Positions 44,704-53,444 of a stretch of 64,000 nucleotides of DNA are shown here, in pieces. The stretch comes from Flavobacterium sp. GTDB lineage: Bacteria > Bacteroidota > Bacteroidia > Flavobacteriales > Flavobacteriaceae. Position 1 is the stretch's first letter. Each line of letters opens with the position of its first letter. The position numbers and the translations under genes were made by a program. The notes beneath the pieces were generated by a model. It worked only from the letters and a program-made list of their open reading frames with translations, was not told the DNA's origin and searched no databases. The stretch lies in the NCBI RefSeq assembly GCF_017744675.1, contig NZ_JAGIAV010000006.1, positions 392,763-456,762 on the forward strand, written 5' to 3'.

Positions 44704-46500
44704 TTAAATCACGTTCATTTTCTGCATTAAAAATGTAGCACTTTTGTTTTTACAGATTCCGTTTCGAAGTTTATAATCAAAGTGTAAATCGTTGTTTTTA
44801 ATTTCTACTTCGAAACATTGATTGGTTAAAATTTCAGGATATTCATTAGTAGTTAGGCAAACTTCAATGTCGTGAGTAGCAATTGCTCCGATGGCTTTTT
44901 TAGAAATAATTTTCTTTACCACTTCGATTGTCCCGTTTCGTTTGTCATCAGAATTTGTGCCTCTTAAAATCTCATCTAGTAAAACAAAAGCAGGCTGATT
45001 GTCAAGTGCATCCATAATTTGTTTTAAACGTTTAATTTCGGCAAAAAAATACGATTCAGAATCCGATAAAGAATCCGATAATCGCATTGAGACCAATACC
45101 GGAAGCGGGTGTATTTTAGCTTGAGAAGCACAAACAACCGAACCAATGCCGCCAAGTACCATATTGATTCCTAAACTCCTTAAAAATGTACTTTTTCCAG
45201 ACATGTTTGATCCTGTCAAAATCACGAAAGATTGTGGATGAAATTGAGTATCGTTTCCAATTCTTGTTGTTGGATTAAGTAAAGGATGGCTTAAGTCCTT
45301 AAATTCAATTTTATAATCAGAATTGATTTCAGGGAAAGTAAAATCATCATTATTATAAGCTAAATTCGCTAGACTGTTTAAAGCTTCGATTTCGCCAATA
45401 ATCGAAATCCAATGATTCATTTCAGAAGCATAATCTTCTTTCCATTTTAAAAGCGCTCTTAAAACATGCAAGTTGAATAAAAATGTTCCGTTGAATAAAA
45501 TCGCTGTTACAAAATTGCTTATCGTATCCATTCTAGAAAATAACTCAGAAAGCTGTTTTAAATGCTGGCTTGCTTTGGCATTTTTAAAATTAAGCTGTTC
45601 CTGCAAATGAATAAGTTTTTTAGATTGGAACGATTCATTTTCAATTTTTTCAATCAATAAACTGTATTGTTTTATGATTTTATCGACGTTGTCCGCTTTG
45701 GCTATTTCCGATTGAATTCTCTTTGTTGATCTTCCTAAAACAATCAAATTGGCAATAAAAATATAAGTCAGATAAGATAGCAAAATGGTTTTTGACGTAA
45801 TAAAATAGGCTGCCAAAACCCCGAAAAATGTTACGGGAAGAATGATTGAAAGTGCAACTAAAATTTTAGGTAATGAATTGTTTTTGAAGGAAGTCCAATG
45901 TTTAATTGCTTCGTAAGATGCTTTCGAATCTTGACTAATAATAGCAAGCGCCTGAAATTCCTGTCTCCAGTGTATTTTACTTTTTAATTCGTTTACAGCT
46001 TCTTGATTTTCTAAAATTTCAGTCTCAGGAAGCGTATGAAGCAATAGTTCGGCAAGTGTTTTTTTTCCGATATAAGAAGCCGTTCTATTGAGATTTTGAA
46101 ATAGAGAATGTTCTCCAAAAATATCCAAATCGTAAGCATACGGATGATGGAAATCGATAAACTCGGCACCATTTTCAAAATGTATTTTTTCTCTATTTAG
46201 GAAAGCAATTTCTCTTTGATTGATTTTTAATAGCGTTTCTGCAAGCAATCTTTGAAACGATACGCGCGAATGTATTTTCATTAAAAAAATAAAACCAGCA
46301 AAAGACAAAACAGCTAAGGTGACATAAAGCATTTGATCTGTTTTGATGTAATAAAACATAAAAAACAAGAAAAAGAAAATACTTACTAACCTCAAAAGGC
46401 TTATGCTGTTGTATTTTTTGTTGGTTTTATTATAGAGTTCTGAGTATTTTGTAACGTTTTCTGGATATGCTTTCATTCTATTATTTTGCTTGAAATACAA
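44704..46500 (-). CDS. Membrane-anchored MutS-family ATPase
   Basis: The 598-residue protein has two N-terminal hydrophobic segments (LLRLVSIFFFLFFMFYYI and LYVTLAVLSFAGFIFLM) and two more near residues 210-260, then a MutS lever-like helical region and the MutS ATPase domain: Walker A GSNMSGKSTFLRSLG, and Walker B FVLLDEILRGTNSDDK, followed by the HD-type IATHD motif. Mismatch-recognition domains I and II are absent, so it is not the housekeeping MutS. Bacteroidota carry such proteins with unknown role. An internal Met at 46476 is an alternative start. Confidence 0.88.
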   Translation of the reverse strand: MYFKQNNRMKAYPENVTKYSELYNKTNKKYNSISLLRLVSIFFFLFFMFYYIKTDQMLYVTLAVLSFAGFIFLMKIHSRVSFQRLLAETLLKINQREIAFLNREKIHFENGAEFIDFHHPYAYDLDIFGEHSLFQNLNRTASYIGKKTLAELLLHTLPETEILENQEAVNELKSKIHWRQEFQALAIISQDSKASYEAIKHWTSFKNNSLPKILVALSIILPVTFFGVLAAYFITSKTILLSYLTYIFIANLIVLGRSTKRIQSEIAKADNVDKIIKQYSLLIEKIENESFQSKKLIHLQEQLNFKNAKASQHLKQLSELFSRMDTISNFVTAILFNGTFLFNLHVLRALLKWKEDYASEMNHWISIIGEIEALNSLANLAYNNDDFTFPEINSDYKIEFKDLSHPLLNPTTRIGNDTQFHPQSFVILTGSNMSGKSTFLRSLGINMVLGGIGSVVCASQAKIHPLPVLVSMRLSDSLSDSESYFFAEIKRLKQIMDALDNQPAFVLLDEILRGTNSDDKRNGTIEVVKKIISKKAIGAIATHDIEVCLTTNEYPEILTNQCFEVEIKNNDLHFDYKLRNGICKNKSATFLMQKMNVI

Positions 46501-46538
46501 ATATAGTTTTTAAGTTACAAAATCATCATGTATTAGAA

Positions 46539-47372
46539 CTAATCTTCATGCATTACCAAAATTGGAATAGGAACATCTTTTGATATTTTTTTAGTAAAAC
46601 TCGAATCAAAAAGACTCTCAAAGAAAGAACGTTTGTGTGTAATCGTTGTGAGAATGTCAATGTCTTTGTATAGCACAAAATCTAGGATGGTTTCTTTTAC
46701 ATCATCGCTTGGTAAAACTAAAAATTCGACATTTTCTCCAGCAAATTCTCTTTCAAACTCTTTTCTCATTTCATCGGTAACATCAGAATTAGATGTTTTT
46801 ACATATAGGCTTTTCACCTTAGCGTCTGTTTTTTTAGCTATTTTCAGAATTTTTTTCAATTCTTTTTTGTCTTTTTCGCGGTAGCATGTCGTAAAACCAA
46901 TTGTTTTGACTTTTTTGTATTTGGCGTCAATCGGAACGCATAAAACAGGCACTTCAACACCAGATATGACAGATTCGGTGTTAGAACCAGTAAAAAATTT
47001 GGTCCAGTCAGAAACGCTGTTGGTTCCCATAATTACAAAATCGACTTTGTCTTCTTCGACTGCGTTTTTAAGATTATAAATAAGGTCACCATCCATTAAA
47101 CGGTGTTTGATTACAATATCTTCTAAATTACGTTTGGCAGCAATTTCTCGAAGTTTTGGAATTTCGTCTTTAAACATTTCAAATTTTGCTAACTCGATTG
47201 AACTATATATAGAAGCATAATTCTCTGGAAAAAATTGGCTGTCGTAAACAGGAATCTCGAACGTATGAAGTAAGATTAATTCAGCGTTTACAACTTTAGC
47301 AAATTCTAAAGCATGAACAAACGCATTGGTTGCAGCATCAGAGAAATCGGTTGGAAATAATATCTTTTTCAT
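46539..47372 (-). CDS. Universal stress protein with two Usp domains
   Basis: The 277-residue protein starts MKKILFPTDFSDAATNAFVH (47372), the canonical Usp opening; a longer frame to 47411 adds 13 residues that do not fit the family. Domain 1 ends with FVIMGTNSVSDWTKFFTGSN, close to the G-2x-G-9x-G(S/T) nucleotide motif. Domain 2 (from about 150) is more divergent and ends in VPIPILVMHED. Tandem Usp proteins bind ATP or sense stress states in other bacteria; no specific role can be given. It is divergent from mnmE. Confidence 0.9.
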   Translation of the reverse strand: MKKILFPTDFSDAATNAFVHALEFAKVVNAELILLHTFEIPVYDSQFFPENYASIYSSIELAKFEMFKDEIPKLREIAAKRNLEDIVIKHRLMDGDLIYNLKNAVEEDKVDFVIMGTNSVSDWTKFFTGSNTESVISGVEVPVLCVPIDAKYKKVKTIGFTTCYREKDKKELKKILKIAKKTDAKVKSLYVKTSNSDVTDEMRKEFEREFAGENVEFLVLPSDDVKETILDFVLYKDIDILTTITHKRSFFESLFDSSFTKKISKDVPIPILVMHED

Positions 47373-47542
47373 CGTATTTAAGATTAAGATTTGTCTCTCA
47401 AATTTACTCATTCTGCAAAGAATACAACCTGATATTTATCAGTAATTTAACAATTAATGATTTATTAATCTTAATAATTTTAAAGATTTGTCATATAAAT
47501 GAAGCATACGTTCATGCAGAAAAGAAATTGAGCCTTTTTTTA

Positions 47543-47550
47543 TACCTTTG
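47543..47550 (+). promoter_or_regulatory. Promoter element TACCTTTG directly before mnmE
   Basis: TACCTTTG fits the TAnnTTTG element exactly but ends only 4 bp before the mnmE ATG, and no TTG is found 17-23 nt upstream. If used, the transcript would start at or inside the start codon. Confidence 0.35.
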
Positions 47551-47554
47551 CAGC

Positions 47555-48955
47555 ATGATAAATCAAGATTCTATAGTTGCTTTGGCTACGCCTTCGGGAG
47601 CTGGAGCTATCGCCATAATTCGTATTTCTGGAGCTGAGGCTATTACAATTGGGAATTCGGTTTTTAAGTCTATTAAAAACAAAGATTTAACCAAACAGAA
47701 AACGCATACACTGCATTTAGGACATATTGTTGACGGGAGTAAAACGCTTGACGAGGTATTGGTTTCGGTATTTAAAGGCCCGAACTCATACACAGGTGAA
47801 GATACTATCGAAATTTCGTGTCATGGATCTACTTATATTCAGCAGCAGATTATTCAATTATTGCTTCGAAATGGCTGTAGAATGGCAGATGCAGGTGAGT
47901 TTACATTGAGGGCTTTTCTTAACGGAAAATTAGATTTGTCGCAAGCAGAAGCCGTTGCCGATTTGATTTCGTCAGATAATGAAGCTTCTCATCAAATTGC
48001 AATGCAGCAAATGCGCGGCGGATTTAGTAATGAAATTGCCAAACTTCGTGAAGAACTTTTAAATTTTGCTTCTTTGATTGAATTGGAATTGGATTTTGCT
48101 GAAGAAGATGTGGAGTTTGCTGATAGAACACAATTTCATGAGTTGTTAAACCGAATTGAGTTTGTGTTAAAACGTTTAATCGATTCGTTTGCGGTTGGAA
48201 ATGTAATCAAAAACGGAATTCCAGTTGCTATTGTGGGCGAACCCAATGTTGGAAAATCAACTTTGCTAAATGCTTTATTAAACGAAGAACGTGCAATTGT
48301 GTCTGATATTGCAGGAACAACTCGTGATACAATTGAAGATGAATTGGTGATTGGCGGTATCGGATTTAGGTTCATTGATACGGCTGGAATTCGTGATACC
48401 AAAGATGTTGTAGAAAGCATCGGGATCAAGAAGACTTTCGAAAAAATAGATCAGGCACAAGTGGTAATTTACTTATTTGACGGATTGAAATTTCAAACAT
48501 CAAGCGCTGAATTTGTAAATGAAATCGAGCAGATTAAGAATAAATATCCGCTAAAACCACTGCTTATTGTGGTCAACAAAAAAGATATTTTATCTGCTCA
48601 AGAAGTGGCCAATATTACCAATCAGTTAGAAAATCTAAATGCGAAACTCTTATTGATTTCTGCGAAAGAAAAAATAGGAGTAGAAGATCTAAAAAATGAA
48701 TTATTGTCTTTTGTAAATACAGGAGCACTTCGTAATAACGAAACTATCGTAACCAATACAAGACATTATGATTCGCTACTAAAAGCACTTGACGAAATCC
48801 AAAAAGTAAAATTTGGTCTAGAATCTGGTCTTTCAAGCGATTTAATGGCGCTTGATATTCGCGAAGCTTTATATCAATTCGGACTTATTACTGGACAGGT
48901 GTCAAATGATGAATTGTTAGGAAACATCTTTGCTAACTTTTGCATCGGCAAATAA
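47555..48955 (+). CDS. mnmE: tRNA U34 carboxymethylaminomethyl-synthesis GTPase MnmE
   Basis: With MnmG this GTPase modifies the wobble uridine of several tRNAs. The 466-residue protein has the N-terminal folate-binding domain (DSIVALATPSGAGAIAIIRI), the central helical domain and the inserted G domain: GEPNVGKSTLLNALL (P-loop), DIAGTTRDTIEDE and DTAG (G2/G3), NKKD (G4). The C-terminal FCIGK supplies the redox Cys of the family. The start MINQDSI aligns with known MnmE N-termini; 75 codons of open frame upstream are intergenic. Its conserved 3' end lies next to the mobile element described below. Confidence 0.97.
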   Translation: MINQDSIVALATPSGAGAIAIIRISGAEAITIGNSVFKSIKNKDLTKQKTHTLHLGHIVDGSKTLDEVLVSVFKGPNSYTGEDTIEISCHGSTYIQQQIIQLLLRNGCRMADAGEFTLRAFLNGKLDLSQAEAVADLISSDNEASHQIAMQQMRGGFSNEIAKLREELLNFASLIELELDFAEEDVEFADRTQFHELLNRIEFVLKRLIDSFAVGNVIKNGIPVAIVGEPNVGKSTLLNALLNEERAIVSDIAGTTRDTIEDELVIGGIGFRFIDTAGIRDTKDVVESIGIKKTFEKIDQAQVVIYLFDGLKFQTSSAEFVNEIEQIKNKYPLKPLLIVVNKKDILSAQEVANITNQLENLNAKLLLISAKEKIGVEDLKNELLSFVNTGALRNNETIVTNTRHYDSLLKALDEIQKVKFGLESGLSSDLMALDIREALYQFGLITGQVSNDELLGNIFANFCIGK

Positions 48956-48998
48956 AAGGCGCAAAGAAACGCAAAGAAACGCAAATCAAAAATAACAA

Positions 48999-49043
48999 AA
49001 AGAGTTAAGATGTTGGTAATTAACATTTTAGCTCTTTTTTTAT
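48999..49043 (+). terminator. Probable terminator downstream of mnmE
   Basis: AAAGAGTTAAGATGTT (48999-49014) and AACATTTTAGCTCTTT (49022-49037) pair at 14 of 16 positions and lead into a T tract. If it belongs to mnmE, the element boundary lies to its right. Confidence 0.75.
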
Positions 49044-49094
49044 TGTGCTGTTTTTTGCAATATTTGAGTATTGTTTTGCTAAAACTTGTACCTT

Positions 49095-49123
49095 ATTTGT
49101 ATCTCGAATTTCGAGGTACAAAT
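49095..49123. repeat. 29-bp near-perfect palindrome
   Basis: ATTTGTATCTCGAA and TTCGAGGTACAAAT flank a single T; one T-G mismatch. A further TTGTACC just upstream pairs with GGTACAA. It could be a dispersed repeat or an attachment or recombinase site at the left side of the element. Confidence 0.6.
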
Positions 49124-49139
49124 CCTATGACAAAAAAGG

Positions 49140-49301
49140 ATGAATTATGGCAAAATACCCATTTTGATGGGGTGTATTCGAATCGGAACTTCTGGAGGAG
49201 AAGTTAGCAAACATATCATTTGTACGGACATCGCTTGTGTTGTGTCCAATATTTTGGCAAGAGGAATTCCAGAATTAGAAATAATGATTATGGGAGTTTG
49301 A
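49140..49301 (+). other. Short unexplained frame, possible gene relic
   Basis: A 53-codon frame (MNYGKIPILMGCIRIGTSGG..., ending EIMIMGV) lies between mnmE and the HTH gene. RIGTSGG resembles a glycine-rich loop of nucleoside phosphorylases, but nothing else matches, so it may be a cut gene left by element insertion. The rest of 48956-49343 has the terminator, the palindrome and a tandem GCAAAGAAAC repeat (48961-48980), and no credible gene. Confidence 0.2.
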
Positions 49302-49343
49302 AAGGCATTTTAAGTGCAGTAGGTAACTTAAATATAAAAGATT

Positions 49344-49913
49344 ATGAGTTCAAACATTAGGATTGCCAAAATCTGCCAGTTCTGTAATAGCGAATTTACA
49401 GCAAAGACAATTAAAACGAAATTTTGCTCGCTGGCCTGCGGCAGCAAAAATTACAAGAAAAGATGCAGCGAAAAGAAAAGAGAGGTAAGAAGAGAAGAAA
49501 TGATATCCACGCATGCTGCCGACGTGGAAAAGCTGGAAAAACTTGAGTTTTTCACTATTGATCAAGCAAGCCTGTTTATGGGAATAAGCAGAAGAACGCT
49601 TTACAGAGTGATTTCAAGAAGTGAAATTGCCATTAGTAAAATTGGATCAAGGACTTTTATAAAACGTTCAGCCATTGATAAGTTTTCTGAAGGCATTTAC
49701 AAAAATGGAAGAAACGAAGAAGCTGTTCAGAAGTTTCCGGGAATTGAAAACTGCTATACAATCGCTGAGCTGCAAAAGAAGCTGGGCATTTCTCCTGCTG
49801 CTTTGTACAATATACTTTTAAAAGCAGGAATCTTAAAATTTAATGTCGGCAGGTTTGCATATGTTTCCAAGAGAGATATCAATTTATTATTTAACCTTCA
49901 GAGCAATGAGTAA
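49344..49913 (+). CDS. Zinc-ribbon and double excisionase-type HTH protein
   Basis: The 189-residue protein has an N-terminal CQFCNSEFTAK...FCSLAC zinc-binding knuckle (residues about 11-33). Two MerR/excisionase-like helix-turn-helix units follow: FFTIDQASLFMGISRRTLYR (about 70-120) and CYTIAELQKKLGISPAALYN (about 137-185). It overlaps the integrase start by 8 bp (ATGAGTAA arrangement), so the two are translationally coupled. It probably acts as a recombination directionality or regulatory factor. The double HTH is unusual, as most such proteins have one. Confidence 0.85.
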   Translation: MSSNIRIAKICQFCNSEFTAKTIKTKFCSLACGSKNYKKRCSEKKREVRREEMISTHAADVEKLEKLEFFTIDQASLFMGISRRTLYRVISRSEIAISKIGSRTFIKRSAIDKFSEGIYKNGRNEEAVQKFPGIENCYTIAELQKKLGISPAALYNILLKAGILKFNVGRFAYVSKRDINLLFNLQSNE

Positions 49914-51060
49914 AACGATCGTAACCCTTAGAAAGAAAGCTATTTCTCAAGGCAGAATGTCTCTGTACTTGGATTTTTACCCTGCTGTCTGGAATGCAAA
50001 TAGCAATGATTTTACCAGACGCGAGTTCTTAAAGCTATACATTTATCAGAAGCCGGCTGACCAGTACCAGAAAATGGCAAATAGTGAAAACCTGCATACG
50101 GCGGAACTGATCCGAGCCAGAAGGCAGAATGAGATCAATAAATCGGAAATCTATTCTCCATTTGAAAAAGAGCAGCTGCAGATTCAAGCGCGAGGAAATG
50201 AATCATTCCTAATGTATTATAAGAAGCTTGGACAGAAAAAATCAGGAAAAAATCTATCGATCTGGAATTGTGCGATAGGGCATTTTGAAGCCTTTTTAAA
50301 TGGAAATGATCTGCTGTTTAAGGATGTTACAGTTGCACTGATTGAAGACTTCAGAGATTATCTTCTTAAAGCCAGAAGCATGAGAAAGAATAAGAAGCAG
50401 CTTTCGCGCAATACAGCGCTTTCCTATTACAATAAGATAAAAACTGCTTTAAAAGCTGCATACAAAGAGGACAAGCTGAGAACCGATATAAATGCGAAAA
50501 TCGGAACCATTAAAGAAATGGAATCGCAGCGCAGCTTTATGACCCTTGAAGAGACGCGAAGACTCTTTGCAACACCTTGTTCAAATATTTTAGTGCGCAG
50601 AATTTCTATGTTTTCCGTATTGACAGGATTGCGTTATGTGGATATAGCCAAGCTGGTCTGGTCCGAAATCCATCGCATTGAAAATGATGGCTATTATATC
50701 ATATTTAGACAGAAGAAAACAGAAGGAGCAGAGTCGCTGCCTATTTCGGAAGAAGCTTATGAGCTTTTAGGAAAGAGAAAAGGGGAGAAAGAACTGGTTT
50801 TTAAAGGGTTAAATAAATGGGATGTAGACCGCACTCTTCCTGTTTGGGTAGCATTGTCCGGAATTAGGAAACATATTACTTTCCATTGTTTTAGGCATAC
50901 ATTCGCAACGCTGCAAATTACTGCTGGAACTGATATTTTTACTGTTTCAAAGATGCTGGGCCATAGAAGCGTTAAGACTACTCAAGTTTACGCGAAAGTA
51001 ATTGATCAGAAGAAAAGGGATGCGGCAAACAGAATTTCTTTAGGAGTGCCTAAGGCTTAA
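49906..51060 (+). CDS. Tyrosine recombinase / integrase
   Basis: The 384-residue enzyme is counted from MSKTIVTLRKKAISQGRMSL (49906), the arm-binding domain of Bacteroidota integrases; a longer frame from 49843 overlaps the upstream gene too far. A core-binding SAM-like domain spans about 95-190. Catalytic residues are R243 (LTGLRYVDI), H327 and R330 (FHCFRHTFA), H353 (LGHRS) and nucleophile Y362. Lys271 is a candidate for the beta-hairpin Lys. It would integrate and excise the element. It is followed by a hairpin at 51072-51099. Confidence 0.96.
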   Translation: MSKTIVTLRKKAISQGRMSLYLDFYPAVWNANSNDFTRREFLKLYIYQKPADQYQKMANSENLHTAELIRARRQNEINKSEIYSPFEKEQLQIQARGNESFLMYYKKLGQKKSGKNLSIWNCAIGHFEAFLNGNDLLFKDVTVALIEDFRDYLLKARSMRKNKKQLSRNTALSYYNKIKTALKAAYKEDKLRTDINAKIGTIKEMESQRSFMTLEETRRLFATPCSNILVRRISMFSVLTGLRYVDIAKLVWSEIHRIENDGYYIIFRQKKTEGAESLPISEEAYELLGKRKGEKELVFKGLNKWDVDRTLPVWVALSGIRKHITFHCFRHTFATLQITAGTDIFTVSKMLGHRSVKTTQVYAKVIDQKKRDAANRISLGVPKA

Positions 51061-51071
51061 AATTTTATGAT

Positions 51072-51099
51072 AGGATATGGAGCTTTCGCTCCATATCCT
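51072..51099 (+). terminator. Hairpin after the integrase gene
   Basis: AGGATATGGAGC and GCTCCATATCCT pair perfectly over 12 bp around TTTC. The T tract is short and displaced (GCATGTTTTTA). The rest of the 330-bp gap to 51390 holds no credible gene. Confidence 0.65.
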
Positions 51100-51390
51100 G
51101 CATGTTTTTACTTAAGAAAGCGATAAGCAGGCAAACCTTTTCACGCCTTTTTTATCCATGTTCTGCAGCTTTATGCACTGAGGGCTTTTGGCTATGGAAA
51201 TCACTCTATGAAATGGTTTGCTTTCGACATCATTCCCCTTCCCAATCATTTTTCATCCTGCTTTTAGATGATTATGTCGAAATTATTCTATTTCATATAA
51301 ATTTTTAACAATTCCACAGAGAGGTGCATAGGATTAAATTTTTAATTTTGGATGGACTACAATGGATGTTAAACAAACAGATCTTTTGAA

Positions 51391-51639
51391 ATGGAAAAAT
51401 CTATACGGTTAAAGGTGAGAAAAGATTTGGACCCGCGCCAGCAGCTCACAGTCATTAAACTCAAGGGCAGCCTTATCTCACGAGGCTATACGGAAATCAT
51501 CCACATTCAGGATCAGGATGAGGAGTTCCACATCAACACTTTTGAAACTGAGCCTGAACGGCGAAATGAAGTCCAGAAGTATATTGCCGCATTTCTTGCT
51601 TTGGAGGACCTGTCGGAGGCCGTTAGGCCGTTACTATGA
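51391..51639 (+). CDS. Small hypothetical protein
   Basis: The 82-residue frame (MEKSIRLKVRKDLDPRQQLT...) encodes a charged, soluble protein with no signal peptide or membrane segment and ends LEDLSEAVRPLL. The composition is that of a real protein and the start is followed by good codon use, but I do not recognise a family. It is the first gene with the high-GC codon pattern of the element and lies between the integrase and the RadC-like gene. Confidence 0.55.
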   Translation: MEKSIRLKVRKDLDPRQQLTVIKLKGSLISRGYTEIIHIQDQDEEFHINTFETEPERRNEVQKYIAAFLALEDLSEAVRPLL

Positions 51640-51967
51640 AATAATCTACGCCGCTGCAGGCCAATCCCCAAAAAAAAGCAATACTGTTAATAGCACTGGA
51701 CTGGCAGGCAGAGAAACATAGTAGGGAAGGATTGCCTGCAAAGAAAAATGATTACATAAAATCAGATGCCCGCTTGCAAAAATACTTCTGCTGACGAGGC
51801 TTATTTGAGTTTAATCCCATCACAAAGTTAGGGAAGAGCACTGCAGTTCGCTACAAAAAATTCCCCCATAAATGCGGGACGCACGTCCCGCTTTATTGCG
51901 TTGCTTTTTGCGCTCGCTTGCCTCTTCCCTGGGCAGGTGCTGTTATTAATCTTAAATATACAGCACC
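51640..51967. other. Leader region of the RadC-like gene with hairpin
   Basis: No gene is seen in this 328-bp stretch. A GC-rich hairpin GCGGGACG/CGTCCCGC at 51874-51891 is followed by TTTATTGCG, and GGTGCTGTTATTAATC lies close to the next start. It may hold a terminator and the promoter of the RadC-like gene. Confidence 0.5.
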
Positions 51968-52435
51968 ATGAAGACAGAACAGCAAAGCAGTTGGAAAACC
52001 GTATCGGAAATAGATCTGGTCTACAAAACAAAAGTGAAGAGCTCTGAAAGGCCGCACATCGCTTCTTCGAAATGCGCCTACGGGATCCTTATCGGCTGCT
52101 GGAATCCCGATAAGATAGAATTCATCGAGCAGTTCAAAGTGCTGCTTCTGAGCCAGAGCAATAGAGTTCTTGGCATTTATGAGGCTTCTTCAGGAGGCAT
52201 CACGGGCACTGTCGTAGACATCAGGCTGCTGTTTGCCTCAGCGCTGAAAGCCAACGCTGTGGGGATCATCATAGCCCACAACCATCCTTCAGGAAATACA
52301 GCCCCATCGGAGGCCGACCGTGCCATTACCAGAAAGGTTAGGATGGCCGGAGAACTGCTGGACATCAGGCTGCTGGACCATCTGATCGTGACATCGGAGA
52401 AGTATTATTCATTTGGAGATGAAGGCGTCCTGTAG
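51968..52435 (+). CDS. RadC-like JAB/MPN-domain protein
   Basis: The 155-residue protein is a RadC-type JAMM-fold domain without the N-terminal helix-hairpin-helix part of full RadC. Metal-binding residues are visible: H104 and H106 in AHNHPSGNTAPSEAD, D117, and the upstream E72 in GIYEASSGG. Despite the old name, the family has no proven DNA-repair role. Short RadC-like genes are very common on Bacteroidota integrative elements and plasmids, which suits this position. Confidence 0.93.
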   Translation: MKTEQQSSWKTVSEIDLVYKTKVKSSERPHIASSKCAYGILIGCWNPDKIEFIEQFKVLLLSQSNRVLGIYEASSGGITGTVVDIRLLFASALKANAVGIIIAHNHPSGNTAPSEADRAITRKVRMAGELLDIRLLDHLIVTSEKYYSFGDEGVL

Positions 52436-52600
52436 GCGCCTTTTTTTTTCTTTTAGAGAAAGGTCGGGATCCACGACGGCGAGAGCTTGGAATCCTGTAA
52501 TCTTATCGGGATATGCTGTAATATTTTTGGGTTTTATAGTCGTAATTTTATAATAATATGAAAGGCTTTTGGACTGCATAATCTGTCAGAAAGATAACAG

Positions 52601-52713
52601 GGAACCGGCGGGGTTCGTCTGGAGGTTCTGCACAAAGATTTAGTTAATTGCCCCATACCGTTTCAGGCACCCGCCGGCTGCCGAATGACTCCCTAATTTT
52701 AGGGAGTTTTTTA
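52601..52713 (+). ncRNA. Candidate structured RNA ending in a terminator
   Basis: A long-range stem CCGGCGGG (52605-52612) with CCCGCCGG (52670-52677) encloses about 57 nt. It is followed after 10 nt by a perfect terminator hairpin ACTCCCTAA-TT-TTAGGGAGT (52688-52707) with six T. No protein gene lies on either strand in 52436-52955, so the terminator needs another transcript. I do not recognise a known RNA family. Confidence 0.4.
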
Positions 52714-52955
52714 TGCAGGCAACTGTTTTTTTTGGGGTTTTGCCGCGGTTTTTAAAAGCGTATCGTGAGGGCTCCCCAAATGTCAAGAATTTCAGAATCG
52801 GCATTCTGCCTGCTGCAGAATATGATCTTATTTCCCTGTTCAAAATAGCATACAAATCATAATGTTTTAAAGCTGCGCGCGGACAAAAATAGAAGCGGCA
52901 GGATAAGAATAAAAAAAGCTGCTAAACTTTCGGATAGCGGCTTTCTTTTTGTTTT

Positions 52956-53249
52956 CTACTGTTTTTTTTCTCTTCCAAGACCTGCCAGTTTTTCATTGAG
53001 TTCGGTCAGTCCGGCCCTGCCGAGGCAGTCCGCCGAAAGCTGTTTTAGCTCCTCGATGTTTTCCTTTGCCGTGCGATTGAGAAGCGCCGAAGGGCCGGGG
53101 TCATTTTCAATCAGTCCGCGCCCGATTACGTGATGCAGCAGCAGCACATTTTTTCGCGAAATCTTCAGATCAATCCTCACCGGTTCGTTCATGCCCGGGA
53201 TACTCATTATGGTATCAAAAACCTGGGCGGCATCATTTTCTGTAAGCAT
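52956..53249 (-). CDS. Hypothetical element-borne protein
   Basis: The 97-residue protein (MLTENDAAQVFDTIMSIPGM...) is soluble and helical in look, with KNVLLLHHVIGRGLIEN in the centre and a charged C-terminus. Start context AAAACGAGGAATTATG (minus strand) includes a GAGGA-like ribosome site. It is read opposite to the mob genes and located in the probable control region just left of the candidate oriT. No family recognised; similar small genes often accompany mob loci. Confidence 0.65.
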   Translation of the reverse strand: MLTENDAAQVFDTIMSIPGMNEPVRIDLKISRKNVLLLHHVIGRGLIENDPGPSALLNRTAKENIEELKQLSADCLGRAGLTELNEKLAGLGREKKQ

Positions 53250-53444
53250 AATTCCTCGTTTTTAAAATTAGTAATCCACTGGTTCCAAAGATAGCCAGAA
53301 GCCATCAAAACACCCCGTTCGAAATATGGACGGGATGCGAGGAATCCAAGCGGCTTTTCTAATTTCGTCCTGAAGATCGTTTGAAAAGGCTTTTTAGGCT
53401 TACATGCTTAAGGAAGCTCAAAGACTGCAATGTTCCTGCAGTCG

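Noticed and set aside
49010..49207. 65-codon frame just after mnmE
   Set aside because: It begins inside the terminator and crosses the 29-bp palindrome; hydrophobic start is a chance effect of T-rich DNA.
51102..51308. 68-codon frame after the integrase
   Set aside because: Aromatic- and Cys-rich translation with no start context, lying right after the integrase hairpin.
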